Assembly: GCF_020382885.2 (NCBI RefSeq)
Contig: NC_058496.1
Coordinates: forward strand, 9,726,501-9,790,500
From: Scatophagus argus
Taxonomy: Eukaryota > Chordata > Actinopteri > Scatophagidae
Direction of reading: 5' to 3'
Length of the DNA: 64,000 bases
The position numbers and the translations under genes were made by a program. Of this stretch, positions 1 to 23,520 are shown piece after piece (within the stretch, counting starts at the first letter, position 1; the number at the start of each line of letters is the position of its first letter). Under the pieces are notes generated by a model, which saw only the letters and a program-made list of their open reading frames with translations, did not search any database and was not told the origin of the DNA.

Positions 1-2334
1 GCTGCCAGTATATACATGTTCTGAATACGCGTGATAATGCACTCCAGTGAACAAGTCATGACATTCTGATTAGCTGCGGTAATACAGTGGATGGAATACC
101 TTGTATGGGTATACACCAGCATTTATTTCATTTTTCTCTAATTCGTGTCTGACTGGATTTTATCTATTACACTTTATAATCACATATACTGTGAAAATGA
201 AAAAGCAGTCAACCCAAGATAGAAGTATATTCCTTTATTAATTTCAAAGAATAAGGCTGCTGCACTCACAGCTGATTATGATAGATCTGCACAAATTTGG
301 CCCCTATGTAGCACTTAATTTGTCTTAAATCCCTTTGCTTGTTAGGTGTCCTTGACCTCTCAAGTAAGACTGCACAAGAGGTCAAAGAAAAGCAGAGGGA
401 AGAAAAATATCTAAATGCAGCCGACACTTCATAGATTAATCAGATCTCTACAACAAGCCAAAATAAGGCCAGTGCAGGATTTATGATCTAAATTACTCTC
501 TTGGACACAACTTCATGATGAATATGTTTACATATTATAGACATCACAATTAAAAAAAAACATTGATATCATGCACAAGCCACAACTGTCCTGAACATGT
601 TATTAACATTCTCTATTAAGAAGTAACAGGCAGCATATTTATTAACGAAAAGGCAACGAAATGACAAATGACTCAAACCATATAATAATACCTTTTTGTA
701 GAATTCTGTGCAGTCTCGGGTAGACTCACTGACATTTCAGATAAAAAGTCCTACTCCTTTATCTGTTGAAAGAGAACATGGCTCTGTATCACTCTGTGAT
801 GTAAAACTGCATTTCACTCATATTTTAGACAATTACAACTAAAAAACTTAACCAAAACACTAAGATATAGTGCCAGATAGAGCATCACAATATTCACTGT
901 CACAAGTGCATTTCATACTTGCAATTCAAATACATTAATGCAATGCAGTTTGCAAACATATAATGCAACAATATACAGCATTACTGGACTTATGAGAAAT
1001 ACTATTTTAATGACTTTTAAGTAGAAGCAACATTTCCTTAGCAACTTCCGCGGGATACTGATGCACGCAAATCTGTAAACACAATGTTGCAGCCAGTTCT
1101 CAGTGCAAGCCGTTAATTGAGGTCACATAGTAAATACGTGAAACTGATTCTGTACGACAGAACTATTGAAGAGGACCAGCGGACGCATACTGTAAACATT
1201 CCATTAGCTAGCGGTAACGGTAGCATGATCGGTCTATGTACTCTTCCTCAGTACGCAGGGGCTTGGCTGACAGCTGTGAGACTGACAAGCAGGAGGCAGC
1301 ACAAAGGAACAGATGCACTGTGATGGTGGCGGCAGTGGTGGGGGGCTGCATCCTCCAGTAGCCAACAGCCACCGTACGCTTTCTGCAAATTGGCTTACTG
1401 TGGAAAGCAAGCAAACTGTATTTCTTGTGGTCAAGAGGCCAAGATATCTGCGATTCCCAATAACATCATTAACATGTCTCGCAAACTCTGAGAGTTAAGT
1501 AACTATAGCTGGGGCAACGTAGCTTCTGCTCAATCAGTCGTCAGTCAAAACATTTTAAAACCAACATTACGTTAGCCCTGCCAAAAGCTCCAGCAAGATA
1601 AAACAAAGCGTTAGGAGTCAAATAACGCAAAAATAATGACAACCCAACAATTAGCTAGCGTACAGTTCATGTTAGTATCAATTTAACTGTTTATCTTAGT
1701 TAGCTGGATTGCAGGCTGCAGCCCGCTACTTGCGAACAAAACCAACAACATTAACTGTTGCAATGCCAAGAAGTTGACTGCCCGGATCCCTCGGGCCAAC
1801 TGTGTAGCTAGTGTCACCACATACGATAGCAGCTAAGATTACTAACACCATGTAACCAACATTCGCTAACAACAATAGTCGTGTTTTAACAGCTAGCTAG
1901 TTATGCTAACTAGCTCCAACTGTTGTTGGTTAGCTTCTAACGCTGCCCCCCGTTCAAATAAAGGGACGGCAATTCAAATACAACAAGGAAGCGCAAATCG
2001 GGGTTAATTAATGTTAGTCAAATTCCCCCGAGTTCGTGAGGAATGAGATGGGTTAGTGCGAGTATATGTAAAGGCATTGGCACAGACACTAATTCCGTGG
2101 CAACGGCCCAATCCTCGGGCTCGACAAATGACATCCAGTTGAGGCCGTGCGCCTTGGTGGAGCAAAAACACACCTAGCTAGCTTGGCTGGCTAGTTCGCT
2201 AGCTTCCGTTACCTCCCGGTCAACGATTAACGACGCCGTAGGTGGTCTTGCAGCAGAACATTTATAAATGGTATTGTTAACAATCACAATTTGAAAAGTT
2301 TGGTTCAAAAACGTAGATGGCTAATTATATTTAC
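1..2334 (-). other. Probable first intron of the leftward neighbour gene; no coding sequence seen
   Basis: No open reading frame here looks like a protein. From about 1,500 to 2,260 the DNA is rich in GCTAGC/GTTAGC-type words, a composition often seen around teleost gene starts, and it contains CCAAT-like sequence near 2,107. The stretch lies downstream, on the minus strand, of a donor-like site at 2334/2333, so it is best read as the first intron of a gene leaving the window to the left. From 1 to about 1,050 the DNA is AT-rich and I see nothing definable. This is inference from position and composition only. Confidence 0.3.
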
Positions 2335-2770
2335 CTTCGGATGTTGCGTTCAAAGGGAGGGGAATGTTTTAGCTTGGTTTGTGTCCGTGTCCGTATCTCT
2401 AGCTCCCCCTTTCTTCTCTCTCGCAGCTCCTCCAGAAGGAACTCGATTGGCTTGCCAGCTAGCTGGTAAGCTAGCTTGCTAGCTATCAACAATAATCCGG
2501 GTCGGACTGATTCGTTCTTCTTCCGTCACTCAAGGGTGAATGTTTCAACGTACATTCATGGGGAAACATTCGTTCTTCGGAGTTTAAGTCGGTCTGTGCC
2601 GACGTAAACAATGAGTGCAGCCAATTTCGACAGTAAATGAGAAATATGACGATTGTTGCGATCATCAAGAGGCTCTCCTCTCGCAGAACAAAATGCCGAC
2701 CGGAAGTTCTGCCGTCTGACTGACCAAAGATCTCAGGAGTGACTCCCTCCATCGGCGCCAAACAAAATGC
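2335..2770 (-). other. Probable non-coding first exon and promoter of a leftward gene (nipbl by synteny only)
   Basis: On the minus strand a GC-richer stretch ends in a good splice donor (AAG then GTAAAT) at 2335/2334. It holds an ETS/GABPA-type site (ACCGGAAGT, 2699-2707) and an E2F-like GGCGCCAAA (2754-2762), both typical of TATA-less housekeeping promoters. A 95-codon minus-strand frame crosses it (2773-2486), but it resembles no protein I know and is probably chance. In human, the gene just downstream of SLC1A3 in the same orientation is NIPBL, whose first exon is non-coding, so this may be nipbl exon 1. The start of NIPBL protein was looked for further left and not found. The transcription start is a guess. 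Confidence 0.35.
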
Positions 2771-3620
2771 CATGCAACATTTCGTCGTTAAGCCGCTAGA
2801 CAGCGCTGCAAGACAAGTTTATCTTCTCTGGATACGCACAGCGGCATTGTTATTTGTAAATATGGTTTAACTAAACAATAAAAGAAGCAGATTATGTATA
2901 CATAAAAGCAAATTTTCACTAAATGTTCTGTCAATGAAAGGTATAGAATTTAAAATAAAATCATAGAGTTAGAGGAGAAAATTACAGGAATAATGAATAT
3001 ATCAGGTTGATTGATAAAATATCTGAAGATATGAAGGTAAATTGTGTTACGGTGTAAAATATGACATATGTGCTTAATCTGCTTCAGTCAGTCAATATCC
3101 TGACTAATAAGAATTATTGTGTATGGCAAAAGGTTCACGCATATGCCAAATTCATAGTCTATTTTTTCAGACAGTGCAAAGCAGAATGTTTTGAAGGAGA
3201 TCAAATTACTGGCCTCAAGGTGTCAGCATCAGCATTTGTTAAATATGATGGGAATTCTAAGAGAAAGTGAAGAACATTCAGATCTGAAGAACATTCAGGT
3301 TTGATTGAGGAAAATGGGAACTGCTCTCCTCTCCAGCACCAACAGCAGCTAATGTTATCTTCAGTAAGATAACCGCCTCACAAACGCTGACTGTTCAGTA
3401 TCTGTTCATCAGCATACTCCTGGGCAGCTCTTAGGTGTGAATATGCGTAGTTCCCACGAAGCTACTCCCCTAAAGCTTGCAAACAAGCATGTGTAAACTA
3501 GTTAAACTTTCAAGGTTTTATTTTAAAGTACAGATAGTTTTGTCTTGGAACGCTGTCATATCACATATTTGGTCTTTCAGATGTTCATGACAAAATGATA
3601 AATACAGAAACACTGATTTA
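2771..3620. other. Intergenic gap between the left-hand promoter and the slc1a3 3' end
   Basis: AT-rich DNA without a convincing gene. A 69-codon plus-strand frame (3061-3270) has no recognisable domain and no splice context. I see no transposon ends or RNA gene. The first hundred or so bases may belong to the promoter of the leftward gene. Confidence 0.4.
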
Positions 3621-3624
3621 ATTT

Positions 3625-3630
3625 TTTATT
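3625..3630 (-). terminator. slc1a3: Candidate polyadenylation signal for slc1a3
   Basis: An AATAAA hexamer on the minus strand is the first clear one I found below the slc1a3 stop codon at 5395. It would give a 3'UTR of about 1.75 kb, reasonable for this gene family. No transcript end can be seen directly, and a weaker variant signal nearer the stop could be used instead. Confidence 0.35.
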
Positions 3631-4682
3631 CAAAAAATCGATGCAAGATAAAAAAAAAAAAAAAACAACTATTATTCCATATTCCAGTTGTGCGTGTGCA
3701 TGTCTGTACTCAAACATGAATTAACCGTCCTATCAAGAGAAATACCAGCAACTGTGAACAAAGGAACATTTCAATTTCCTCGAGTGTTTAAAGAAAAATA
3801 TTCGGTCCTTTAAATCAGCCACTTTTGCATTTCTGTAAGAAACTAGAGGGATTGTTAGTCTGGACATTAGGTTTGATAAGAGCACGGTTACAGCAACTTT
3901 ACATATGCAATCAAGTAACCCATTACAATTTAAATCTACATTTAATGTACATATTTATCTACATGTCACTATACAGTATATTCCAAAAAAAATCCTCTAT
4001 ACAAAGCAACATCTTTGTCAATGTTACATTTGTTAATTAGTTCAAAACAAATACAACTTCAAGCTACAGATAAAATAAATCATGGTGAATTAAATGAAAT
4101 CCATGACTTTACAACATGCATCCACATCAAATCACATGAAATAAATGTTATTATCTAAACAAAGTTAAATTGAGAATAGACTTTACTAGTTCAATTAAAA
4201 AAAAAATATATTTCATACTGACACTTCAGGGTTTCAATCAGGTAATTTTTAGTTTTATGTCCATGTTAGGGGCCCAGTGTAAGGGACTGAATGACACCAA
4301 AATAAAATCATTACTATCCTATTGAAACAGTGCTGTATTAATGTGTGTGTTAGCTTGTTTGGATATGGGTGGGTTTGGTTTAATTTGAGCACTATAAAAA
4401 TTTGGATAGTATTTTTGGTCCTTTTTTGGTTTACGTTTATGTTCATTTAAGGTCTCCATCAGATGAACATGGATGTGGTGGTTGGCTTAAATTCTAATTC
4501 TGATGACAGTTCAGATTCTCAGCAGAGCACATTTAAAGGTAAAAAAACACGACTGAGTGATCTTGGTTTGACGCCTGGGTCGTTGCCAATGTGTTCTGCC
4601 AGCTTTGTTTGTCTAACAATGACAGTTACTGGCTAAGAGATTTAGGAGGCAAAAGTGTGTGTGCCTTAAAGCAAATGACATA

Positions 4683-4719
4683 ATTCATTCATTCATTCAT
4701 TCATTCATTCATTCATTCA
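4683..4719. repeat. (ATTC)n microsatellite
   Basis: About nine uninterrupted ATTC units lie in the probable slc1a3 3'UTR. Confidence 0.9.
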
Positions 4720-5394
4720 GTTGAGTCTGTACACCAAATCGTAGAAAATAAAGCCACTAATCTCTGTACAGATGCTTGTAAATAAACAGCCCTTTTCCAC
4801 CAATAGCAGTTAGCCTGGTCACGTCCGTGTGCATGCATGATATCCAACACCTTTCACATCAGTCTCCAGATGGATTTTTACTATATTTTCTCTTCATACA
4901 CAACCACACGCAAATAAAATTAAAGCAACAACTTTACAGCCATAAAACAACTGAAGAAGCATGGGCTGTGACCTGCTGCAGTGTTGAGGCTCACAGCAAT
5001 ACTGGCCTCTAGTGGGTGAGATTAGTCATCACAGTTCTGGGAGGAGTTGGATACAGCATGCAAGACACAGACCACCAGGCTCTAGAGTTGGTCATTCTTA
5101 ATAGTAAACAGCTGCCATCCTATGGCAGATACATGTAGTACTCTTAGGAAAAAAAAAATCTTAGAAAAACAATGCAACAATGAACCATTTCCCATGTTCA
5201 GTCCATACTACAACTCACACATTAAAGAACCTTAGCTGAAATACAGTCTATCAGTAGATGAATTTGATTGGAACCCTCCAGTCTTGTGAGAAGAGGGTTT
5301 GCAAATGAAGAGGAGCTTAGATGAGGATGTGGTTCAGCACAATGCAATGGTTTTCCTAAGGATGTATGTGACTTCTTACAAACGCCCCCCCCCC

Positions 5395-16019
<10,625 letters not shown>

Positions 16020-17060
16020 AGCTGCAGCTGGAATGTTGAGATCTGCTTTAAATGGGCAAGAAATTGAACTCTTCCCAAATGTTACAGTAACACCTTAAAG
16101 CTGTTGCTGATTCGGCTGTAGCTCTTCTATCTCTCTGTCACACCTCTCCTTTGGTAAGTATTCTAAATGAAGGAGAAAGACATATTGTAAAGAGTTAGGC
16201 TAAAGATTTGAGCACAAGAAACAAATTACACTGTCTTAGTTCAGTCAGACGATAAAGATTTATAATTTCACCATGGTTGTAAAATGTATAGCACATCCAA
16301 AGTGGACATTATTGTCTTTCCATCAACTTCTTTGAGAGATATTGACTCTCATATATCGTACAACCCACAAAAAATGCATTACAGGAACTTAACTGCCTTT
16401 GTCAGTGAAACACTGCACTCTGTGTGAAGAACACATGGGTTACGACTCAAACCGTGAAAGCATGAGGCATGCAGACTTCCTGATATGTACATTCGGGTAA
16501 CTACAACCCACGTGTATACTTTGGGTGTCATGGTTATACACATTGATTCACAGATCTCACACTCACACACATGTAGACACACACAGATACAGTTGCAGAC
16601 ATATAAAATGGTCAAATATTAAGATAGAAATTGTTTCTGTACCTTTAGACTTGAGCAATAACTTCCTTTGGAGCAATGTCTCAGTTTTTCATGAAAAGTT
16701 CTGGCTTAAAGCTTGATCAGTGTTAAAGGGACAGAGGAGCTCTTTGGCTATGAGCTGGCTGGCGTGAGCAACCAGTAATGAAGAGAAAGAAGAGACAACA
16801 GAGGAGAGGGGAGGAGAAAGAAAGGAGGGAGCAGCAGCGTGGATGAGGAAATTAAAGAAGCAGTGAGCAGTGAATGGAGGCGGTGCTGTAGTAGGGTTAG
16901 TCACTCACACAGTGTGGGCTTCTGTGGAGGTGAGGCGGGAACTAAAAACGTGAAGTAATTTAGAGGAAGGGGGCCATTTCAGACAGAGGGGAGCTTGAGG
17001 AATAATGAGCTCTCCAAGCAGGAAAGAGAGAAAGAACCTTCTTGTTTTCTTCTGTCCCTC
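16020..17060 (-). promoter_or_regulatory. slc1a3: Upstream region of slc1a3 (5'UTR and promoter somewhere here or further right)
   Basis: The coding start is at 16019 and the known family has a non-coding first exon. On the minus strand the segment at about 16,700-16,900 is a pyrimidine-rich, UTR-like stretch, but I could not fix a donor or transcription start. The exon carrying the ATG could begin at an acceptor just before it (CTGCAG at about 16022-16027) or extend further upstream. Confidence 0.25.
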
Positions 17061-18735
17061 CCAGCCCTCCATTCAAATGGTTTATCGCGCTTGATTGGAG
17101 ATTCCTGTGGAGAGTGAGTCAACAAAGAGATAAGAGAAAAGAGAGAGAGAAAAGTTTTCCATCCATCAAAAAAATATGAAAGCGGATTAGCCTTTCATAC
17201 ATTTATTTTTGACACATCCCCAACAGACACACTCGTAGATCAATCTCATTTTGACTTATTTTGCTGCCTTTGAGCACATTACACATTAACACCATACAAA
17301 GTCCACTTGGTCATCTTTCTTTCATGAATGACTGTGCAGTCTTCAGTTTGTTAAGCTAAACAGAGTGGGTAAATATTTACTAAGTGCCAGTCCAATGCAA
17401 CTAGTCCTCTGCAACTTTTGGCTATGAAAAAAAACAATCTGTGTAAACAGTCTGGAGGTTTTTGGAAAATGAGCAGATGGCTGTGCTACTGGGACTGTTA
17501 ACTACATGTGTGCCATAAAAATGACCTGAGGCCTCAGTGCAAGGAACACAGAGGTTAGAAACTGAAACGTTTCTATGTAAGATGATCCAAGCACAAGCTG
17601 GCTGATGTTTTGTCTGGCAACAAAAATTCAGGAATACACAGTTTGCCATGTGTGATGGGTTTAACATAGAGGGTGTGTGTGGAAATGTGTGTGTGAATAT
17701 GTCTGAAAAAAGTGGGGGAGAAAATAAGCGAGGGATTCAGAGCTAGAGGCATCTTTTCTGACTCATACTAAGAGAATTCATGTTTGGCAGTGATGAAATA
17801 TTTCAACCGTCAGTCCACACACACACACACACCTCATACTTCATTCAACCCCAGGAAATTATATAACATCTAACTCTTTTTTCTATAATGCTAGAAGGCA
17901 TGAGAATTTTTAAAAGTACCGTAATGCTGCCAACAGATTTTAGACAGAATTTTGAATATATTAACAGTAGCTGCACTTGTCAGCATAAGGAAGAGTTCAC
18001 TCAAAAAGGCAATGATGCAGAATTTGAAATATCCATTCATCTAGTTTAGATTTGCAAAAATGTGGAGGTAAGCTTAACAGATCATTTCAGTACAGTGGAA
18101 CTTTAATATTTGTATCACCCAAGCACCAAATATTTAAATCACCAGTAGTATAGAATTATCATTGTCATTGAACTGAATTTAGCATTGCAGCATTGGGAGC
18201 AATATTTCTAATGTACGAGAACAGGTGCATTTGTAAGTGCAATTAGTGCACTAGTGATGAATGGAGTGGTCCCACCTGTTTAGGTTTACTCGAAAAAGAC
18301 ATCACCGTTTTTCATGTGGGTTGTCATTCAGTGCTTGTCGGGAATAAATGTACTTATGGCCCAACTGGAAAGACATTTTGTTCTTTAAATTAAATAACTA
18401 CCAAGACTAGCCTTTATAGCTCATGATTTGCTCATGCTCATGGCTAACTGAAAAAAAAAACTGATTACTTATGATAATAGGTGCACATATTTTAGACAAT
18501 ATTCATGAGTCAAACTGTATTTATTAATCCATTTAACTGTCATTGAGGAGGGACAGCCATGTTGGTAGATCAGTCTACATCTTCTGTGCAGAATGATCTA
18601 TCTTTTAGACAGATCACTATGTTTTACTGATGTTATGGAATGTGTACAACGTTGCAAGGATAATGATTCAAATCCAAACAACCAGGCAGAACAGTTTAGT
18701 AAAGATACATAGGCTTACAGCCAAAGCCAACAAGT

Positions 18736-19209
18736 CTAGTAGTCAGGAACCCACAGGTTATAAGGATTGGGCATGCAAAAGGTAGAGACAGAAAACAGGC
18801 AAGGATGACAGGAAGGCAGATGGGCAGAACAGCTCTGAAGAGTGGATATTGGTGACAGGGCAGGCATGCTGAAGAAGCTGGTCACGAGGTTGATAGATGG
18901 GCTCTGGAAGATGTCCTGGAGGCTCAGAACAGAGACCTTGAGTAGGGTTGTTGGTAGAGGAGAGGGTTTAAGGGGTTGACTAGACACAGAAACCAAATGC
19001 TGGCAACTGGAATGTAAGGAAAAATCAGCAACTAATGATCTGGCTAGGAGTGACTGAAGGACAGAAATTGCTGCAGGGAGTTGTGGCTGGTGGTCAATCC
19101 CATTGCTGGGCAGCAGAGGCTCTGTGGCACCAACACAAAGGTACCTGTTAAAAATGGCAAGGCAAGACCTAATAAAGGATGGCTGTTGGACCTCAGCACT
19201 CAGTGTCAA
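18736..19209 (-). other. Unrecognised 157-codon open frame
   Basis: This is one of the longest uninterrupted frames in the window that is not part of an assigned exon. The peptide is rich in Ser, Leu and Pro, has no domain I know, and lacks an obvious transmembrane pattern or signal peptide. The surrounding plus-strand sequence is purine-rich, which by itself removes stop codons from the opposite strand. It could be a degraded retroelement piece or chance. Confidence 0.15.
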
Positions 19210-19396
19210 CTTTGAGACTAATAGATTAGTCTCCTGTTATCCTGTGCCTTCTATACACTAATAGAGGTACAGGGTCAGGGATCTAGTTGGAGCCTAGCCA
19301 CCAAGGTACAGATATGAGGCTATATTGATTAAAGTCTCTAGTCCTAGAAAGTTTGGGGGCATCTGGTAGACAGGTGGAGAATGGCAATGGCTACAA

Positions 19397-19423
19397 ACCT
19401 CTCCTGCATTATGCAGGAGAGGT
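19397..19423. repeat. 27-bp perfect palindrome
   Basis: The arm ACCTCTCCTGCAT (19397-19409), one central T, and the exact reverse complement (19411-19423) form a perfect cruciform-capable inverted repeat in the gap between slc1a3 and lmbrd2. Confidence 0.9.
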
Positions 19424-20689
19424 GGGAATGTTCATGGGTTACATCCATACACTTTGGTAGAGACATTCATATTCTCCACTGGGTGAACTATAATAATTTT
19501 TGTGATCCCTTAACTTTGTATCAAGTGGCATCATAAAATATAAATGTTAAATTGTCCAGCACCTAAATTTATGACTAAATGCAAAACTAATGACATCATC
19601 AGTGTCAGCAACGCAACTGTGAAGATGTTAGTAGCAAAACATAACATGTGCAACCTCAGAGAGCTCCTAGCATGAATGTAGATCAGGTGTTATTACACAC
19701 ATGTTATCGCTACACTGATACCTCTAAAAGTCAATAGCTGGAGTACTGTCCAAAGAGCACTTAATGATCATGCTGCAATTTCTAGCTTTCTGGCAGAAAT
19801 ATAAAAAGACAAACATACGAGCACACAATACTGCTGTTATTACATTCAGACTGTAATTCATAATATAATGAATTAACAAAGAAAACCTATTGGTGATATC
19901 TTTGTTCCTCTGAGATGCTCATATAACCATCATTAGCTTTGAGCAAAAAGGGCAATTACTGACTGAATTGCAGGGAGGGAGACTATGTACTGTGTTATGA
20001 TCTTCCTTCATCATCCCCTGAGTCCCAGAAACACTGAACAGCTTCTCTCAGCACTTCAGACTGAGGCATTTAGACTAAAGCGCTGGATTATTAGCACATG
20101 GACAGACAGTTATTGTCAGTAGCTGTCTAGTGAGAGCCACAAATCCCACCACACTACTTCTGTTATAACATTTATTTAGATGAAGAGACACTGATGAAAA
20201 GTTTGTTGTTATGATATCGGACTATCTGGAAACTCAGTGTTATATTTGATCAGTGATGGCACCCTTATCATAGACAATAACCCTAATATATAATAGTTTT
20301 ATTATTACTCTGTCAGAAAAGGTAAGTTGCAGCATTTACAGACACACTCTTTTGACAACAAAGTGTTAATGTGTTAACTTCTCTTATCATATGACTATGC
20401 GGAATCACATTTTTATGGAAGGAGTATGAACATTTTTAGCTTGTAGGTCAGGTCATCCATTACTTGGAGGATTGGTGGTTCATTACTCAGCTTAAGGACA
20501 CGTATCTAAGTCCACGAGTAATGTAGCTAAAACCCAAATTGTTCCTGATAGGCCTGGTAGGCCATTGTACAACAGTCCGATTACAGCTTGTGTGTGCAGA
20601 AATAAATGAGACAGATAGTAAAAGTATTTCTATTACTTTGAAAAGCACTATTTGGAAGCTAAATATATGAGATTGTGAACATTAATATA

Positions 20690-21180
20690 GCAGCATATAA
20701 ATCGGCCAAGGAGAGGGCCAAGAACAGCACCCTGAGCCACTCCATATTTCATGTTAGAAAATATTGCTATTATATTGTAATAAACAAGACACTGTTCTTT
20801 TGCATAGAAATATCAGGAGGTGAAATTTGTATCAATAGTAGTGTACCAATAATTTACCTCTTTAATAAGCATTGTTTCAGTGAAACAACAGGCCATAAAA
20901 GTAGAGTGAAAAAGGTTCAAGCAGCATCCCTACCCTGTTTATCAGACCAAGCCACATGGAAGAAGTCATAATCAGCTTGATTTAATAACAAGATGACATT
21001 TAGTTTTGTCATTTTTCACATGAACCAATCATGCCCGGATTATGTTCATCAATCAAATCATTTATCAGTACTGTTCTGGTAGACAGTGATCTGACATTTA
21101 TAAAACCAAATTTTAGGGTCTTGTTGCTGCTGCTGTTCTCAAGATTAGACCAATCAGCAGGGCTACTAGTAAGTAATACA
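20690..21180. repeat. Possible degraded dispersed repeat
   Basis: The phrases around 20,700-20,750 and 21,080-21,170 look like fragments of a dispersed element common in percomorph genomes, recalled from general experience. A 98-codon frame spans part of it but resembles no functional protein. No ends or target-site duplication were found. Confidence 0.2.
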
Positions 21181-23414
21181 GGCTTAAGATAACTTGAATA
21201 TAAGGTTTTGGCGGCCAGCGCTGTTCAGCACCACTGCAAACTACATTAATGAGAATATATTTTAATTAACACCTTACTCATAGTGTCAGTCAAAACTCAA
21301 CACAATTATTTTTGTACAGGTAGAATTTATGGCTGTGTTGCACTGAATTGCATTTGAGTTTACAGGTGTGCCTAATGAAGTGGCTGAGTGCAATATTTTG
21401 TTGGTGTTTTAGCTTACTCTTCTGGGAAGAATCAAAACAGCATCTGAGATCAAAGGAGGGAAAACAATTTTTTTTTTGCAAAAGTGTTGAGAAGTTTTAG
21501 GAGTCTGTCCCACATCCCAGACCATAATGAGATGTAGATACATTCACTAGCTGATGTAAAGGGGTTGGGGACATAAACTGTACAGAACAAAAAGCAATAA
21601 ATATCAAGTTATTTGTAAGTGATATCACAGCACCATCATCCTTGTCATTATCAGTTATTATTTCTTCATGACATAAGAAACACATTTCTCTCTAATGAAT
21701 CTTTCCAAATATTTGCAAAGTTATCTTTGAGCATTGTGTCCCAAACCACTGCCTTTCCCATCATTACAGCTCATCTGGAAAGCTTTAAATCAGGACCCCA
21801 CAATTCCTCTCCCTCACCGCAGCGACCCACATGGCATCCGTCACACAGTTATCCCAACAAGCACCAACAGACAACAGCCTCCTTTGTTTCCAGCAAGGAT
21901 CGGCTGATGGGGTCAGCTCAAGAGCCAAACTTGTAAACTAAAGAAAGGAAAAGACAATCAGGGATCCTGCAATAAAGCATGCAGAAACAAAAGAGACACA
22001 AGTGTCACATTGCCATGGATGCTGAGAAAATGTATTACCTTTAGACTGTGTTTGTGAATGCATTTGTGTTAGTCACATTGTGGGGGAAAAAAATAAAGGG
22101 CAGTCCTTTCAGCCATCTGACTGTACCAAATCAATGTTTTGCGACAGGCAATCAAACTTTTGAACAGTACTGTAAATCAATGCAATATCCTCCCAGACTG
22201 TTTATTCATTAATGCCTGTATTTATATGGCAAAGTCAATGCATCACTTGTGTTCCTCACAAATTTTTACTTTTACTGTAAAATGTTGCTTCTCTCACCCA
22301 TCCTGCATGGATCAAATAACTTCTTATGCGCTTGAATAAGAATCTGAGTTTTCAAGAGACCACAGCACCTTAAATTCTTCTGTTAGCCTGATCTCAGTTC
22401 TGTTAAATAGATTATCAAAGGAATGTGGAACAAAATGGGCTTCTGTTTTTCCAGTCTGATGTGACAATCTCTTCATTCATTGTCGACTATAGGAGCCTTA
22501 TGTCTTTAATGGTATCACGTGTTCTCCTGAGATTGATTGCAAAGGGATCACAGTAGGGGATCAGATTGTGAAACACATGCTAGCAAAAATATTTAAATAT
22601 GCATATCCCTCCTTTTAGGTCTTTTGTTTGTTTTAGTCTCCCTGAAGGAGGAAATAATGCTTGCCTGTTGTTGCATCTTTCATCATATTGCATAAATATT
22701 TGGAGAGAGATGTTTAGGCAGTTTTCTTAGGTTAGAAAGTGAATGAATGAGGCAATTTCATCACCTTAACAACTGCTTTTGCACCTGTACATTATATGAT
22801 GTTATCTGTAACCTTGTAACCTGTAACCTTGGTTGCACCATTAAAGACCTGATGTCACAAACACACAAACATTCCTGCTCTCAAACTCACGTGCACATTT
22901 TATACACAGATGCACACAGGCCATACCCTCAATCTCAGTTCCACCGAGTGTGTGTAACTTTAGCTCGCCCAGGCTGCTTCACCAGACCAGTCGTTTCAGA
23001 GGGGAGTGGTCCGCTCTCAGGGGAGTGATGTATCCAGGACAGGTTATAAGATCTGCAGTCTACAGTGGCCCTCTTGGGACACACAGAACTGGGGCCACAT
23101 TGTTAGCCAGTGTTATTGTGTGCAAGGGTTTCCCATGGATCAAATGTTTCAGACTTCAAACCCAGGGGTCTCAGCGCACTCGTAGCTGTTGTTCGGTGAG
23201 CGTGATGGGAGACGAGACTGTTCACACAGCGTTTCTCACTGACCTGAATGAGGCCACACTGAACGTGGTCCCAGAGGCTCATCGTCTAGATATGGAGAAG
23301 GAGGGTAGTATTGGTGGAGGGGACTGTAGAAGGGGAGATGCAAGACATATGGATAAGAATGACTGATGATTTGGGATGAACTCTGAAGAGAAACAGAGTG
23401 AACAGAAGAGACAG

Positions 23415-23520
23415 TAGACTTAGACTTAGACTTAGACTTTCTTTATTTGTCATTTGGATTTTCATCGCAAACGAAATTTCGGTACAATGGCTCAAGCACA
23501 GCAGGAAGCACAGCACAGCA
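23415..23520 (-). repeat. Short hexamer array plus retroposon-like tail
   Basis: Four TAGACT units (23415-23438) are followed by CTTTATTTGTCATTTGG and an ACGAAATTTCGG word. On the minus strand this resembles the 3' end of a fish non-LTR retroposon with a short-repeat tail. Only the 3' part is seen, as in a 5'-truncated insertion. Confidence 0.45.

Larger units (their letters stand above)
3625..5394 (-). other. slc1a3: Probable slc1a3 3'UTR
   Basis: The stretch follows the stop codon in the last exon and has no reading frame of interest. It begins, on the transcript strand, with a run of ten G directly after the TAA (5385-5394). It also includes an (ATTC)n microsatellite at 4683-4719. The far boundary rests only on the candidate AATAAA at 3630-3625. 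Confidence 0.4.

Noticed and set aside
22950-23366. A 138-codon plus-strand frame in the slc1a3-lmbrd2 gap
   Set aside because: No domain, no splice context and no resemblance to any protein I know; a neighbouring retroposon-like tail suggests non-coding DNA.
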